A DNA stretch of 64,000 nt from an uncultured Oscillospiraceae bacterium (GTDB lineage Bacteria > Bacillota > Clostridia > Oscillospirales > Oscillospiraceae): contig CALWYD010000046.1 of NCBI GenBank assembly GCA_944385675.1, positions 1-64,000 on the forward strand, read 5' to 3'. Below the pieces are notes generated by a model, which worked only from the letters and a program-made list of their open reading frames with translations, was not told the origin of the DNA and did no database searches. The translations under genes and the position numbers were made by a program. The stretch's first letter is position 1; every line of letters starts with the position of its first letter. Shown in pieces: positions 6,481-15,142 of this stretch.

Positions 6481-7428
6481 ATGCAAATTAATCCCAGAAA
6501 AGCGGCCATTGTGGGCTGCGGCTTTGTGGGGGCGTCCATTGCCTTCCGCTTTGTGCAGCAGGGGCTGTTTTCTCAGCTGGTGCTGGTGGATGTAAACCGG
6601 GAAAAGGCGGAAGGGGAGGCCATGGACCTGAGCGACGGCCTGCCCTACGCCTCTGCCATGGACATCACCGCCGGAGGCTATGACGACATTGCCGATTGTG
6701 CCCTGGTGGTAATCACCGCCGGGGCCAACCAGAAGCCCGGGGAGACCCGACTGGATCTCATTGAGAAGAATGTGTCTATTTTAAATAGTGTGGTGGGGGA
6801 GATTGCCGCCCGGAACTTTGCAGGGATCCTGCTGGTCGTGTCCAACCCAGTGGATGTACTCACCTACGCCGCGTGGAAGCGTTCCGGCTTACCTAAAAGC
6901 CGGGTGATGGGGTCAGGGACGGTGCTGGATACCGCCCGCCTCAAGCAACTTCTTGGGGAGAAACTGGGGGTAGACAGCCGCAATGTCCACGCCTTTATTG
7001 TAGGGGAACACGGGGACAGCGAACTGGCTGTGTGGAGCGGGGCCAACGTGTCCGGCGTGGATTTGGACCAGTTCTGCCACCTGCGGGGGGACCCTCTCAG
7101 CCGGGAGGAGATGGAGCGGCTGTACCTGGGGGTACGGGACAGCGCTTATGAAATTATCCACCGAAAGGGAGCCACCTATTACGGCATTGCCATGGCAGTG
7201 GGGCGTATCGCCCAGTGCATTCTTCGAGATGAGCAGTCGGTACTGCCTGTATCAGTGGTGCTGGAAGGCCAGTATGGGCAAACCGGGCTGTGCCTGAGTG
7301 TGCCAGCTATTGTGGGCAAGGACGGAGTGGAAGAGATACTGGAAATCCCTCTGTCCTCCCAGGAGCGCATGGAGCTGGAGCGCTCAGCCCAGCAGATGAA
7401 ACAGGCCATCACCTCAGTAGGTCTGTAG
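6481..7428 (+). CDS. ldh: L-lactate dehydrogenase
   Basis: This 315-residue NAD-dependent enzyme interconverts pyruvate and L-lactate and regenerates NAD+ in fermentation. Visible features are the Rossmann motif GCGFVG at residues 12-17, the substrate loop GANQKPGETR where Gln84 marks lactate rather than malate specificity, SNPVDVLTY, the arginine in DTARL, and the catalytic His177 in GEHGDSE. The ATG at 6481 is preceded by AAAGGAG. Longer in-frame starts run into the upstream terminator. It stands alone between the MerR cassette terminator and spoIID. A distant relative of the same fold lies at 62016-63254. Confidence 0.92.
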   Translation: MQINPRKAAIVGCGFVGASIAFRFVQQGLFSQLVLVDVNREKAEGEAMDLSDGLPYASAMDITAGGYDDIADCALVVITAGANQKPGETRLDLIEKNVSILNSVVGEIAARNFAGILLVVSNPVDVLTYAAWKRSGLPKSRVMGSGTVLDTARLKQLLGEKLGVDSRNVHAFIVGEHGDSELAVWSGANVSGVDLDQFCHLRGDPLSREEMERLYLGVRDSAYEIIHRKGATYYGIAMAVGRIAQCILRDEQSVLPVSVVLEGQYGQTGLCLSVPAIVGKDGVEEILEIPLSSQERMELERSAQQMKQAITSVGL

Positions 7429-7481
7429 GGGGAATAGCTGCCCCCCTTCTCCCATACAATGGAGGGAAGGGGGGCGGTTTT

Positions 7482-8534
7482 ATGCCAGACAGAGGGACAA
7501 GAAGTGCCTCCGGCAGGCCTGCAGGGGCGGGGCAAACAGTGGCGTGGGCTCTGGTGCTGACCGTGGCGCTGTTTTTCCTGCCGGCAGTGACGGTAGGGGG
7601 AAACGGAATATACAAAAGCCCGGGGGCGGAGGAGGAGCCGGAGGCCACCCTGCCAATTGACCGTCTGGCGGTGACCACCGGGGCCAAGGACAGGGGAAAG
7701 GCGGTGCGGCTCCAGATGGAGGACGGCAGCGTGCAGGAGATGACCATGGCCGACTACCTTTGGGGGGTGGTGGCCGCTGAGATGCCGGCCTCCTTTGAGG
7801 AGGAGGCCCTGAAGGCCCAGGCCTGTGCTGCCCGTACCTACACCGTCCTGCTCCAGAGCAAAGACAGCGGCAAACACCCGGATGCAGATGTTTGCGCCGA
7901 CAGCACCTGCTGTCAGGCCTATGTGGAGCGCAGCCAGGCGGAGGCCCGCTGGGGTCTGAATGCCCAAAGCTATGGGGACAAAATAGAAGAGGCTGTGACG
8001 GGAACGGACGGATTGGGTATCCTCTATGAGGGGCAGCCCATCCAAGCCCTGTTCTTCTCCTCGGCTCCGGGAAAAACGGTGGACGCGGTGGAGGTGTGGG
8101 GCAACAGCGTGGACTACTTAAAAAGTGTGGACAGCCCGGAGGGGGAGGAGGTACCCGATTACCACAGTCAGGCGGTCTTTTCCGCCGACCAGGTGAAGGA
8201 GCGCACCCTGGCCTCTTATCCCGGGGCCGACCTGTCAGGCGACCCCACAGAATGGTTCTCCAATGTGGTTCGGGGGGAGAGCCAAACCGTGTCCTCCCTG
8301 ACCTTGGGAGGAATCACCCTCACCGGCGGGCAGGTGCGCACCCTGTTTGAGCTGCGCTCTGCCTCTTTCACCGTCAGCTGGGACGGCAGCCAGTTTGTCT
8401 TTGACGTCACCGGCTACGGCCATGGGGTAGGTATGAGCCAATATGGGGCCAACGCCATGGCTAAGGAGGGCAAGAGCTTTGAGGAGATCCTCACCTGGTA
8501 CTACACAGGTACACAGGTGGCAGAGCTGTGGTAA
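7482..8534 (+). CDS. spoIID: SpoIID/LytB-domain stage II sporulation protein D
   Basis: This is a 350-residue protein. One signal-anchor helix lies at about 18-40, then an extracytoplasmic linker and the SpoIID domain. The domain starts at MADYLWGVVAAEMP, with the predicted catalytic Glu100 of the lytic transglycosylase, and ends with GYGHGVGMSQYGANAMA. SpoIID cleaves peptidoglycan glycan strands during engulfment with SpoIIM and SpoIIP. The ATG at 7482 follows AAGGGGGGCGG. It lies 53 bases after ldh. With the M23 protein at 60118 it indicates a spore former. A general LytB-type cell-wall hydrolase is the alternative reading, since neighbours are not sporulation genes. Confidence 0.82.
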   Translation: MPDRGTRSASGRPAGAGQTVAWALVLTVALFFLPAVTVGGNGIYKSPGAEEEPEATLPIDRLAVTTGAKDRGKAVRLQMEDGSVQEMTMADYLWGVVAAEMPASFEEEALKAQACAARTYTVLLQSKDSGKHPDADVCADSTCCQAYVERSQAEARWGLNAQSYGDKIEEAVTGTDGLGILYEGQPIQALFFSSAPGKTVDAVEVWGNSVDYLKSVDSPEGEEVPDYHSQAVFSADQVKERTLASYPGADLSGDPTEWFSNVVRGESQTVSSLTLGGITLTGGQVRTLFELRSASFTVSWDGSQFVFDVTGYGHGVGMSQYGANAMAKEGKSFEEILTWYYTGTQVAELW

Positions 8535-8537
8535 ATC

Positions 8538-8566
8538 ATGCGCCCAGTCCAACGGACTGGGCGCAT
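8538..8566. terminator. Bidirectional terminator hairpin between spoIID and mnmE
   Basis: A perfect 13-bp stem (ATGCGCCCAGTCC with GGACTGGGCGCAT) encloses a three-base loop, between convergent spoIID and mnmE. There is no strong T-run on either side, so termination strength is uncertain. Confidence 0.6.
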
Positions 8567-8580
8567 CACAGTGTCTGGAC

Positions 8581-9960
8581 TTATTTTCCCACACAGAATT
8601 TGGAGAAAATACGGGATACAATGTCCTCCCGGATGTTCTGCCCGGTAAGCTCCCCCAGGGCGGCCATGGCCTCCTCCACATCGGTGAGCAGGGCGTCGGG
8701 AGTGACGCCAGCCTTCAGAGCCTCAGATGCTCGACCCAGAGCCTCCCTGGCCCGGCGGGCGGCCTCCTCCTGGCGCTGGTTGGTAAGCAGCTGACCGTAG
8801 GGCACATCCTCCGGCTTGGGGAACAGGGTGGTCACCGCCTCCTCCAGCTCGGAGAGCCCCTGGCCTGTCTTGACGCTGATGGTCACCACCGGCGGCATGG
8901 GAGTCACATTCAAAAAGGGGATAGGAGCAGAGGGCAGATCCCCCTTGGTGTTCACCAGAATAGTAGGGGCCAGGCCCAGAGCCTGCTGCAGCAGGGCACC
9001 GTCCTCCTCCGTGACCGTAGAGGAGCCGTCCCACAGCACCAGGATGAGTTCCGCCTCCTCCATGGCCCGGCGGCTGCGCTCCACCCCCAGCTGCTCCACC
9101 GGGTCGTCGCTCTCCCGCAGGCCGGCGGTGTCGATGAGGCGCACAGGTACCCCGCCCAGCTCCACCTGTACCTCCACCGTATCCCGGGTGGTGCCCGGGA
9201 TGTCGGTGACAATGGCCCGTTCATAGCCAGCCAGGGCATTTAAAAGGGAGGACTTACCCGCGTTAGGCCGCCCCACAATGACACAGTTCACCCCTCGGGT
9301 GAGCTGCCGCCCCCTGCGGCAGGTGGCCAGAAGGCTGTCTAGGCCCGCCATCTGCTCCTCCAGGGTCCGGGAGAGCTGCTCCAGACGGAAGGGATCGATG
9401 TCCTCGTCAGGGTAGTCCAGCACCGCGTGGAAGTGGGCCATCACATCTACCAGGGCAGAATAGATGCGGCCAATCTTCTGGGACAGGGCGCCGGAGAGCT
9501 GCCCCGCCGCATGGCGGGCTCCCTCCCGGCCGGTGGCCTCCAGCAGGTCGCCCACCGCCTCCGCCTGGGCCAGATCCAGTTTGCCGTTTAAAAAGGCCCT
9601 GCGGGTAAATTCCCCGGGCCCGGCCTGCCGGGCCCCCAGAGCAAACAGGGCCTCCAGCCCCAGGGAGAGCACTATGGGGGAACCGTGGCATTGGAGTTCC
9701 GCCGTATCTTCCCCGGTGTAGCTCTCTGGACCTCGGCTGAAGGTACACAGACAGCGGTCGATGGCCTGTCCGCCGCTGTCCAACAGATCCCCATAGACCA
9801 GCGTCCGGGGAGCAAAGTCAGTCAGTGGCCTGGAACCCAGGGGACGGAATACGGACCGGGCAATCTCCAGGGCCCGGGGCCCGGACAGACGCAGCACGCC
9901 AATGGCCCCCGGACCTGGGGGCGTAGACAGGGCTGCAATGGTGTGTTGATCGGAATACAT
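8581..9960 (-). CDS. mnmE: tRNA uridine-5-carboxymethylaminomethyl modification GTPase MnmE
   Basis: This 459-residue protein works with MnmG to modify the wobble uridine (U34) of tRNAs. The N-terminal domain carries the folate-binding region. The G domain has GRPNAGKSS at residues 230-238, DIPGTTRD and DTAGLRE. The protein ends in the conserved CVGK with the essential cysteine. The base-recognition motif reads NTKGD rather than the usual NKxD, a TKxD-type variant. The ATG at 9960 follows GGCAGGAGG. An extended frame to 10017 lacks a binding site. mnmG and rsmG are not adjacent here. The region just upstream holds DnaA boxes. Confidence 0.95.
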   Translation of the reverse strand: MYSDQHTIAALSTPPGPGAIGVLRLSGPRALEIARSVFRPLGSRPLTDFAPRTLVYGDLLDSGGQAIDRCLCTFSRGPESYTGEDTAELQCHGSPIVLSLGLEALFALGARQAGPGEFTRRAFLNGKLDLAQAEAVGDLLEATGREGARHAAGQLSGALSQKIGRIYSALVDVMAHFHAVLDYPDEDIDPFRLEQLSRTLEEQMAGLDSLLATCRRGRQLTRGVNCVIVGRPNAGKSSLLNALAGYERAIVTDIPGTTRDTVEVQVELGGVPVRLIDTAGLRESDDPVEQLGVERSRRAMEEAELILVLWDGSSTVTEEDGALLQQALGLAPTILVNTKGDLPSAPIPFLNVTPMPPVVTISVKTGQGLSELEEAVTTLFPKPEDVPYGQLLTNQRQEEAARRAREALGRASEALKAGVTPDALLTDVEEAMAALGELTGQNIREDIVSRIFSKFCVGK

Positions 9961-10115
9961 GGGTGGATGCCTCCTGCCCGGAAAGAAAAATGGGGGACGG
10001 GCCAGCCGTTCCTGCAAAATTTTCCCGGAAAGATTTTGTCGAACTTTCCACCTTGACAGGCGTTATGGAAACTGAACGGATAAAATATACATGGACACAA
10101 GTTAACATAACATGA

Positions 10116-10145
10116 TGTGGAAAAGGCTGTGGAAAATGTGGATAA
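10116..10145. promoter_or_regulatory. Triple DnaA-box cluster upstream of mnmE
   Basis: Three DnaA-type nonamers lie in tandem: TGTGGAAAA (10116-10124), TGTGGAAAA (10128-10136) and the consensus TGTGGATAA (10137-10145, reverse of TTATCCACA). An AT-rich stretch (about 10060-10115) adjoins them. Because mnmE is near the origin in many Firmicutes, this may be an origin remnant, part of oriC, or a DnaA-controlled promoter. dnaA itself is not in the window. Confidence 0.55.
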
Positions 10146-10277
10146 CCCTTGAAAACAGGGAGAGGAGGGGAGGAGCATAATAGACGGAGCCCTGTGCCTT
10201 AACTTGTATAGGAGAGTGTCAAAAATGTATGAGGGCAGAGCGGAGCTACCAGAGAAAAACGAAGGATTTCCTGCAAA

Positions 10278-10433
10278 ACTGGAGTGGAAACTCTCCTCTG
10301 TCTCAGACCGTCCGGATTCCCGGCACTCCAGTCTAGAGGGGAAACTCAAGGCTGTGCAGCCCTCGCCTCCATCTGGAGGCGAGGGATCGTCCGTTCCTCT
10401 CCCAAGGACACCACGGGAACGGGCCGTCCTTGG
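10278..10433. ncRNA. Hairpin-rich spacer between an FAD dehydrogenase gene and mnmE
   Basis: The 529-base spacer 9961-10489 holds no gene. Its distal part is packed with perfect inverted repeats: ACTGGAGTG/CACTCCAGT (10278-10286, 10324-10332), a 12-bp stem CCCTCGCCTCCA/TGGAGGCGAGGG (10360-10371, 10374-10385), and two interleaved pairs CCGTTCC/GGAACGG (10391-10397, 10416-10422) and CCAAGGAC/GTCCTTGG (10402-10409, 10426-10433) that cannot both form as simple stems. It may be a small RNA, a 3' UTR structure of the upstream gene or a leader of mnmE. No clear promoter was found. Confidence 0.35.
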
Positions 10434-10489
10434 GGGGGCGGCCGTTGGCGGCGGCTGGATGTGGCCTTGATCTGTGGGGCGCGGGGGGA

Positions 10490-11881
10490 TCAGACCAGCT
10501 GCTGGCAGATAGCCCGGGCCGTGCGAATGCCGGAGGCCCCCGCCTGGGCCAGACCGCGGGTGACCCCCGCCCCGTCTCCGGCAGCAAAGAAGCCGGGCAG
10601 GGCTGTCTCCAGCTGGGAGGAGAGCTGGAGACGGGCGGAGTAGAACTTCACTTCCGCCCCGTAGAGAAGGGTGTCATAGTTGGCGGTGCCGGGAGCCAGC
10701 TTGTCCAGCTGGTAAATCATCTCAATAATGTTGTCCAGGTGCCGCTTGGGCAGGGCCAGGGAGAGATCCCCGGGGACGGCGGCGGTAAGGGTAGGCCGTA
10801 CAAAGGACTTACTCATCCGGTGTTCGTTGGTGCGCCGGCCGTCCACCAGGTCGCCGAAGCGCTGCACCAGCACTCCGCCGGAGAGCATATTGGACAGGGA
10901 AGCGACGTGCTTTCCATAGCGGTAAGGCTCGTTAAAAGGCTTGGTGAAGCGGTTGGACACCAGCAGAGCAAAGTTGGTGTTTTCACTGCGCAGAGCGGGG
11001 TCGGCGTAGGAGTGGCCGTTAACGGTGTTGATTCCCTCCACATTCTCAGCCACCACATGGCCGTAAGGATTCATGCAGAAAGTGCGCACCTGGTCGCCGT
11101 ACTGCTTGGTGCGGTAAACCAGCTTGGACTCATAGACCACGTCGGTGATGTGCTCGAAGACGGTGGCGGGCAGCTCCACTCGCACACCGATGTCCACCTG
11201 GTTGTTTAAAAGCTCCAGTCCCAACTGCATGCACTGTCCCGAGAACCCCTCGGCCCCCGACCGACCCGGCGCGGCAATGAGCCGCCGGCAGGCCACCTCG
11301 CTGCCGTCAGCCAGAGTCAGGCGATAGTTCCCGTCGGCCTGAGAAATATGGGTAACCTGGGTGTTGAACCGAAACTCCAGCTTGTTTTGCAGCCCCTCAT
11401 AGATGTTGGTGAGAATGCGCAGGTTATTCTCTGTGCCTAAGTGTTTACACCGGGCTTGGAGCAGATGCAGGTCATAGGCCAGGGCCCGGCGCTCCAGGGC
11501 CCGGGCCTCTGGGGTGGCGGTGGAGAAGCACTGGGTAGTGGCCCCGTGCTGCACGTTGATGGAGTCCACGTAATCGATAAGCTCCATCACCTCCCCCGGC
11601 TCCATAAAGTCGGTGAGCCAGCCGCCGAACTGGGTGGTGAAATTAAACTTACCGTCGGAAAAGGCGCCCGCCCCGCCGAAGCCGCACATGGTGTGGCATA
11701 CGGGGCAGTGAATGCAGGTGCGCACCTTGCCGGCCACAATGGGACAGCTGCGGTGATAGATATCCTGGCCCTGATCCAGGGCCAACACCTTCAGGTCGGG
11801 GCGCAGATGGGTCAGTTCGTATGCGGCAAAGATGCCCGCCTCGCCACAGCCCAGGATGGCGACGTCATAGATGGGGTTCAT
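10490..11881 (-). CDS. FAD-dependent dehydrogenase, function unassigned (COG2509-like)
   Basis: This 463-residue flavoprotein has an N-terminal FAD-binding Rossmann motif (DVAILGCGEAG, residues 6-16). A cysteine cluster CIHCPVCHTMCGFGG follows at about 57-71. The C-terminal FAD motif is FFAAGDGAGVTRGLAQAG. The family resembles uncharacterised FAD-dependent dehydrogenases of Clostridia rather than a known enzyme. The cysteines could bind a metal or iron-sulfur centre. GAGGAG precedes the ATG at 11881. It is transcribed toward mnmE but separated from it by 529 bases. Substrate unknown. Confidence 0.8.
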   Translation of the reverse strand: MNPIYDVAILGCGEAGIFAAYELTHLRPDLKVLALDQGQDIYHRSCPIVAGKVRTCIHCPVCHTMCGFGGAGAFSDGKFNFTTQFGGWLTDFMEPGEVMELIDYVDSINVQHGATTQCFSTATPEARALERRALAYDLHLLQARCKHLGTENNLRILTNIYEGLQNKLEFRFNTQVTHISQADGNYRLTLADGSEVACRRLIAAPGRSGAEGFSGQCMQLGLELLNNQVDIGVRVELPATVFEHITDVVYESKLVYRTKQYGDQVRTFCMNPYGHVVAENVEGINTVNGHSYADPALRSENTNFALLVSNRFTKPFNEPYRYGKHVASLSNMLSGGVLVQRFGDLVDGRRTNEHRMSKSFVRPTLTAAVPGDLSLALPKRHLDNIIEMIYQLDKLAPGTANYDTLLYGAEVKFYSARLQLSSQLETALPGFFAAGDGAGVTRGLAQAGASGIRTARAICQQLV

Positions 11882-11982
11882 GGGGGAGCTCCTCTCGTGT
11901 GTAATAGTTCAGCAGGGCAAAGCATGCCCGTATAATACATAGTATATCATGTTTTAAAAAAAAAGAAAGGGTGCCAGGGCGC

Positions 11983-12022
11983 GGAAAAGCTCCTCCCGCT
12001 CTTTGAAGAGGGGGAGGAGCTT
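11983..12022 (-). terminator. Terminator after the zinc-ribbon membrane protein gene
   Basis: AAGCTCCTCCC (11987-11997) pairs with GGGAGGAGCTT (12012-12022). On the minus strand the stem is followed by TTTTCC, right after the stop at 12027. Confidence 0.75.
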
Positions 12023-12026
12023 ATAG

Positions 12027-12422
12027 TCAACTCTTTTCCTGAAAGGTGGCGCCGCAACCTCGACAGGTAACGGTGATGCGGCCCTTGCCCCGGGGTACCC
12101 GCAGACACTGGCCGCAGTTGGGGCATTTAAAGTAACGGTGCTCCTTATCCCGGTGAATGGTGCGGCGAAAGCGAAACCACTGGATAACAGGACCGGCCAC
12201 TTTCATAAACTTGGCGTTTTCCGCCCGCCGCCGGGAAAAGTTGTGGGAGAGCATGCGAAACAGAGAGTAGGCCACCAGGGCAAGGCTCACCCAGTACAAA
12301 GGAGAGAAGTGAGTCAGGGCGAAGACAAAATACACGGTGAGGTAGAGCCCCACCAGAAAAAGGTTGAAGGGGTCGCTTCCGTAGCGGCCGTACATCAGCC
12401 GCTGAATAGCATTGCGGATCAT
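12027..12422 (-). CDS. Membrane protein with C-terminal zinc ribbon
   Basis: This 131-residue protein has two predicted transmembrane helices in residues about 15-60, a basic linker (HNFSRRRAENAKF), and a C-terminal zinc ribbon CPNCGQCLRVPRGKGRITVTC..CG, whose four cysteines would hold one zinc. Similar small proteins occur in Clostridia, but I know no assigned function. AAGGAGG lies 6-7 bases before the ATG at 12422. A longer frame to 12479 lacks a binding site. It is monocistronic with its own terminator and diverges from comEB. Confidence 0.75.
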   Translation of the reverse strand: MIRNAIQRLMYGRYGSDPFNLFLVGLYLTVYFVFALTHFSPLYWVSLALVAYSLFRMLSHNFSRRRAENAKFMKVAGPVIQWFRFRRTIHRDKEHRYFKCPNCGQCLRVPRGKGRITVTCRGCGATFQEKS

Positions 12423-12614
12423 AGGGGGCCTCCTTGAAGAAGGACGGCAGGCACTTATGCCTGCCGATACCGATAGCATAATGATAGCGCGTCCTCAGGC
12501 AATCGTCAAGAAGCCATTCGTAAACAAAGTGTAAATTCGACAGCGGTTATCCGGGGATTTTTTGGGTAAGCCAGGAGAAATCTGCAGTTTTTTAGGGAAA
12601 GTACTGACCTGCTC

Positions 12615-12643
12615 TTGCCCCCTGAGGCAAAATAGGCTATACT
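12615..12643 (+). promoter_or_regulatory. Promoter of comEB
   Basis: TTGCCC (12615-12620) and TATACT (12638-12643) are 17 bases apart, 37 bases before the comEB start codon. Confidence 0.6.
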
Positions 12644-12679
12644 GGCTGCAGATTCCTACACAAGGGGGAGGAGCGCGCC

Positions 12680-13162
12680 ATGAAGCGCATTGACAAAGAG
12701 AACTATTACCTTGATATTGCCGAGACCGTGCTGGAGCGGTCCACCTGTCTGCGCCGCTGCTACGGTGCCATTATTGTGAAGAACGATGAAATTGTTTCCA
12801 CTGGGTATAACGGCGCTCCCCGTGGGAGGAAAAACTGCATTGATTTGGGCTACTGTACCCGAGAGGCCATGAACATCCCCTCCGGGCAGCGCTATGAGCT
12901 ATGTCGATCTGTTCACGCGGAGATGAACGCCATTATCTCCGCTGCCCGGCGGGACACCCTGGGCGCCACATTGTATCTGGCGGGTCGGGAGGCGGCCAGC
13001 GGGGAACTGCTCCACGATGCCACCTCCTGTTCCATGTGCCGGCGTCTTATCATCAATGCAGGGATCGACCGGGTGGTCATCCGCAATACCCAGACGGAGT
13101 ACTCGGTGGTCCATGTGGAGGACTGGATTCGGGAGGACGACTCCCTGCCCACAATTGAATAA
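12680..13162 (+). CDS. comEB: dCMP deaminase family protein
   Basis: This 160-residue zinc deaminase belongs to the dCMP/cytidine deaminase family and most resembles ComEB, which converts dCMP to dUMP for thymidylate synthesis. The zinc and catalytic residues are in VHAEMNAI (His and Glu) and SCSMCRRL (two cysteines); the usual Pro of PCxxC is replaced by Ser. The start has GGGGGAGGAG upstream. It has its own promoter and terminator. dut, which makes dUMP from dUTP, lies elsewhere in the window, so both dUMP routes are present. Confidence 0.87.
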   Translation: MKRIDKENYYLDIAETVLERSTCLRRCYGAIIVKNDEIVSTGYNGAPRGRKNCIDLGYCTREAMNIPSGQRYELCRSVHAEMNAIISAARRDTLGATLYLAGREAASGELLHDATSCSMCRRLIINAGIDRVVIRNTQTEYSVVHVEDWIREDDSLPTIE

Positions 13163-13173
13163 GGCCGGATAGC

Positions 13174-13207
13174 GCCGGGGCGAAGACCGCCCCGGCCAAT
13201 TTTTTAA
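13174..13207 (+). terminator. Terminator after comEB
   Basis: GCCGGGGCG (13174-13182) pairs with CGCCCCGGC (13188-13196), followed by CAATTTTTT. Confidence 0.85.
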
Positions 13208-13258
13208 AAAAACAGAGGGAAAAGCTGGAAAAGCAGCCCTGTAAGACGGGAATAAATC

Positions 13259-13287
13259 TTGACAGAGAAGCGCCAGACCTTTACAAT
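13259..13287 (+). promoter_or_regulatory. Promoter of rny with a long leader
   Basis: A perfect TTGACA (13259-13264) and TACAAT (13282-13287) are 17 bases apart. Transcription would start near 13294, leaving a leader of about 180 bases before rny. The leader contains GC-rich stems, for example CTGGGGCG/CGCTCCAG near 13424-13441. No known riboswitch was recognised. Confidence 0.7.
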
Positions 13288-13474
13288 AATGCATAGGACA
13301 AATGTGAAAAACCTGGGGGATGTTTTTCAGTTGTCGCAAGGAGGTCGAGCGCCAGGGGCGTGACGTGCCTTGCGGCTCATTTTATGTGCAAGACCCGCGG
13401 CGGGTAAGCCGTACGCGGGCGCTGGGGCGGTCCGCTCCAGCTGTGAAAGGAATTTTGGAGGTGGAAAAGACCAA

Positions 13475-15022
13475 ATGCTACCCTGTATCATCGCAGCGAT
13501 CATTGGCATTGTGATCGGTGTGGCGGTGGGGATCCCGCTGGGCGTCCAGCGGCGGAAGAAGTCTGCCGAGCAGCAGATTGGATCTGCCGAGGAGGAGGCC
13601 AAGCGCATCGTCAATGAGGCCTACAAGAGCGCTGAGAGCAAAAAGCGCGAAGCACTGGTGGAGGCCAAGGAGGAGATTCTTAAGGCCCGCAACGAGCATG
13701 AGAAAGAGGTCAAGGACCGCCGGGCTGACCTTCAGCGACAGGAGCACCGCCTGCAGCAGAAGGAAGAGAATCTGGACCGCAAGACCGAGAACATTGAAAA
13801 GAAGGAAGAACAGCTTGCCAACCGCCTGGCCAAGCTGGAGGCCACCCAGGCCGAGGCCGAACAGGTCAAGCGCAGCCAGCTGGAAATGCTGGAGCGTATC
13901 TCTGGTTTTACCGCAGAGGAGGCCAAGAATTATCTCTTAAAGCAGTTGGAAGAAGATGTCACCCACGAGTCGGCCATGAAGATCAAGGAGATTGAAGCCC
14001 GGTTCAAGGACGAGGCAGACACCAAGGCCCGGGAGATTATCTCCCTTGCAATCCAGCGCTGTGCCGCTGACCACGTGGCAGAGGCCACCGTGTCCGTGGT
14101 GCCCCTGCCCAACGACGAGATGAAGGGTCGGATTATCGGCCGGGAGGGCCGGAACATCCGTACCCTGGAGACTATGACTGGGGTGGATCTTATTATTGAT
14201 GATACCCCTGAAGCGATTACCGTCTCCTGCTTTGACCCGGTGCGCAGGGAGATCGCCAGGCTGGCCCTGGAGAAGCTCATTCTAGACGGCCGCATTCACC
14301 CCGCCCGCATTGAGGAGATGGTGGAGAAGGCCAAGCGGGAAGTGGATTCCGTCATCAAAGCCGAAGGCGAGCGTGCCATCTTCGAGACTAATGTCCACGG
14401 CTTGCACCCCGAACTGGTCAAGCTGCTGGGCCGAATGCACTACCGTACCAGCTACGGGCAGAATGTGCTTAACCACTCCATTGAGGTTTCCCACGTGGCC
14501 GGCCTGCTGGCCGCCGAGATAGGGGCCAATGTGGCTGAAGCCAAGCGGGCGGGCCTGCTGCACGATTTGGGCAAGGCCATCGACCACGAAGTGGAGGGTT
14601 CCCACGTGCAGATCGGTGTGGAGCTGGCCCGGAAGTATCGGGAGAGCGAGGGGGTTATCCACGCCATTCAGGCCCACCACAACGACGTGGAGCCAAGAAC
14701 CATTGTGGCCTGCTTGGTTCAGGCGGCCGACGCTATCTCCGCCGCCCGCCCCGGGGCCCGGCGGGAAAATCTGGAAAACTACATCAAGCGGCTGGAAATG
14801 CTGGAGGAGATCACCTCCTCCTTCGAGGGTGTGGAGAAGTCCTTCGCCATCCAGGCCGGCCGCGAGGTGCGGATTATGGTCAAGCCCGAGGTCATCAGCG
14901 AGGATCAGATGGTACTTCTGGCCCGGGATATTGCCAAGAAAATCGAGGACGAGCTGGAGTACCCCGGCCAGATCAAGGTGCATCTGCTGCGGGAGACCAA
15001 GGCCATCGAGTACGCCAAGTGA
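13475..15022 (+). CDS. rny: Ribonuclease Y
   Basis: This 515-residue endoribonuclease initiates mRNA decay in Firmicutes, anchored to the membrane. An N-terminal helix lies at about 1-24, a long Glu/Lys-rich coiled coil at about 30-185, a KH domain contains [15 protein letters not shown], and an HD domain holds the metal-binding residues in [11 protein letters not shown] and [12 protein letters not shown]. The length is typical. GGAGGTG precedes the ATG at 13475; earlier in-frame codons lie in the leader. It is monocistronic with a promoter and a strong terminator. recA/recX, frequent neighbours, are absent. Confidence 0.96.
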   Translation: MLPCIIAAIIGIVIGVAVGIPLGVQRRKKSAEQQIGSAEEEAKRIVNEAYKSAESKKREALVEAKEEILKARNEHEKEVKDRRADLQRQEHRLQQKEENLDRKTENIEKKEEQLANRLAKLEATQAEAEQVKRSQLEMLERISGFTAEEAKNYLLKQLEEDVTHESAMKIKEIEARFKDEADTKAREIISLAIQRCAADHVAEATVSVVPLPNDEMKGRIIGREGRNIRTLETMTGVDLIIDDTPEAITVSCFDPVRREIARLALEKLILDGRIHPARIEEMVEKAKREVDSVIKAEGERAIFETNVHGLHPELVKLLGRMHYRTSYGQNVLNHSIEVSHVAGLLAAEIGANVAEAKRAGLLHDLGKAIDHEVEGSHVQIGVELARKYRESEGVIHAIQAHHNDVEPRTIVACLVQAADAISAARPGARRENLENYIKRLEMLEEITSSFEGVEKSFAIQAGREVRIMVKPEVISEDQMVLLARDIAKKIEDELEYPGQIKVHLLRETKAIEYAK

Positions 15023-15049
15023 CCTTGGGAAAAGGATATCAAAAAGTAG

Positions 15050-15082
15050 GGCCGGGACGCCCCCCAGCGTCCCGGCCTTTTT
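15050..15082 (+). terminator. Terminator after rny
   Basis: GGCCGGGACGC (15050-15060) pairs perfectly with GCGTCCCGGCC (15067-15077), followed by TTTTT. Confidence 0.9.
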
Positions 15083-15097
15083 ATGCCCCCATCGCAG

Positions 15098-15137
15098 GGA
15101 AAACGGGTGGGAACCCCTCTGGAGGTTCCCACCCGTT
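15098..15137 (-). terminator. Terminator after glgP
   Basis: AACGGGTGGGAACC (15102-15115) pairs perfectly with GGTTCCCACCCGTT (15124-15137); on the minus strand it ends in a short T-run. It lies five bases past the glgP stop. Confidence 0.85.
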
Positions 15138-15142
15138 GCGTC

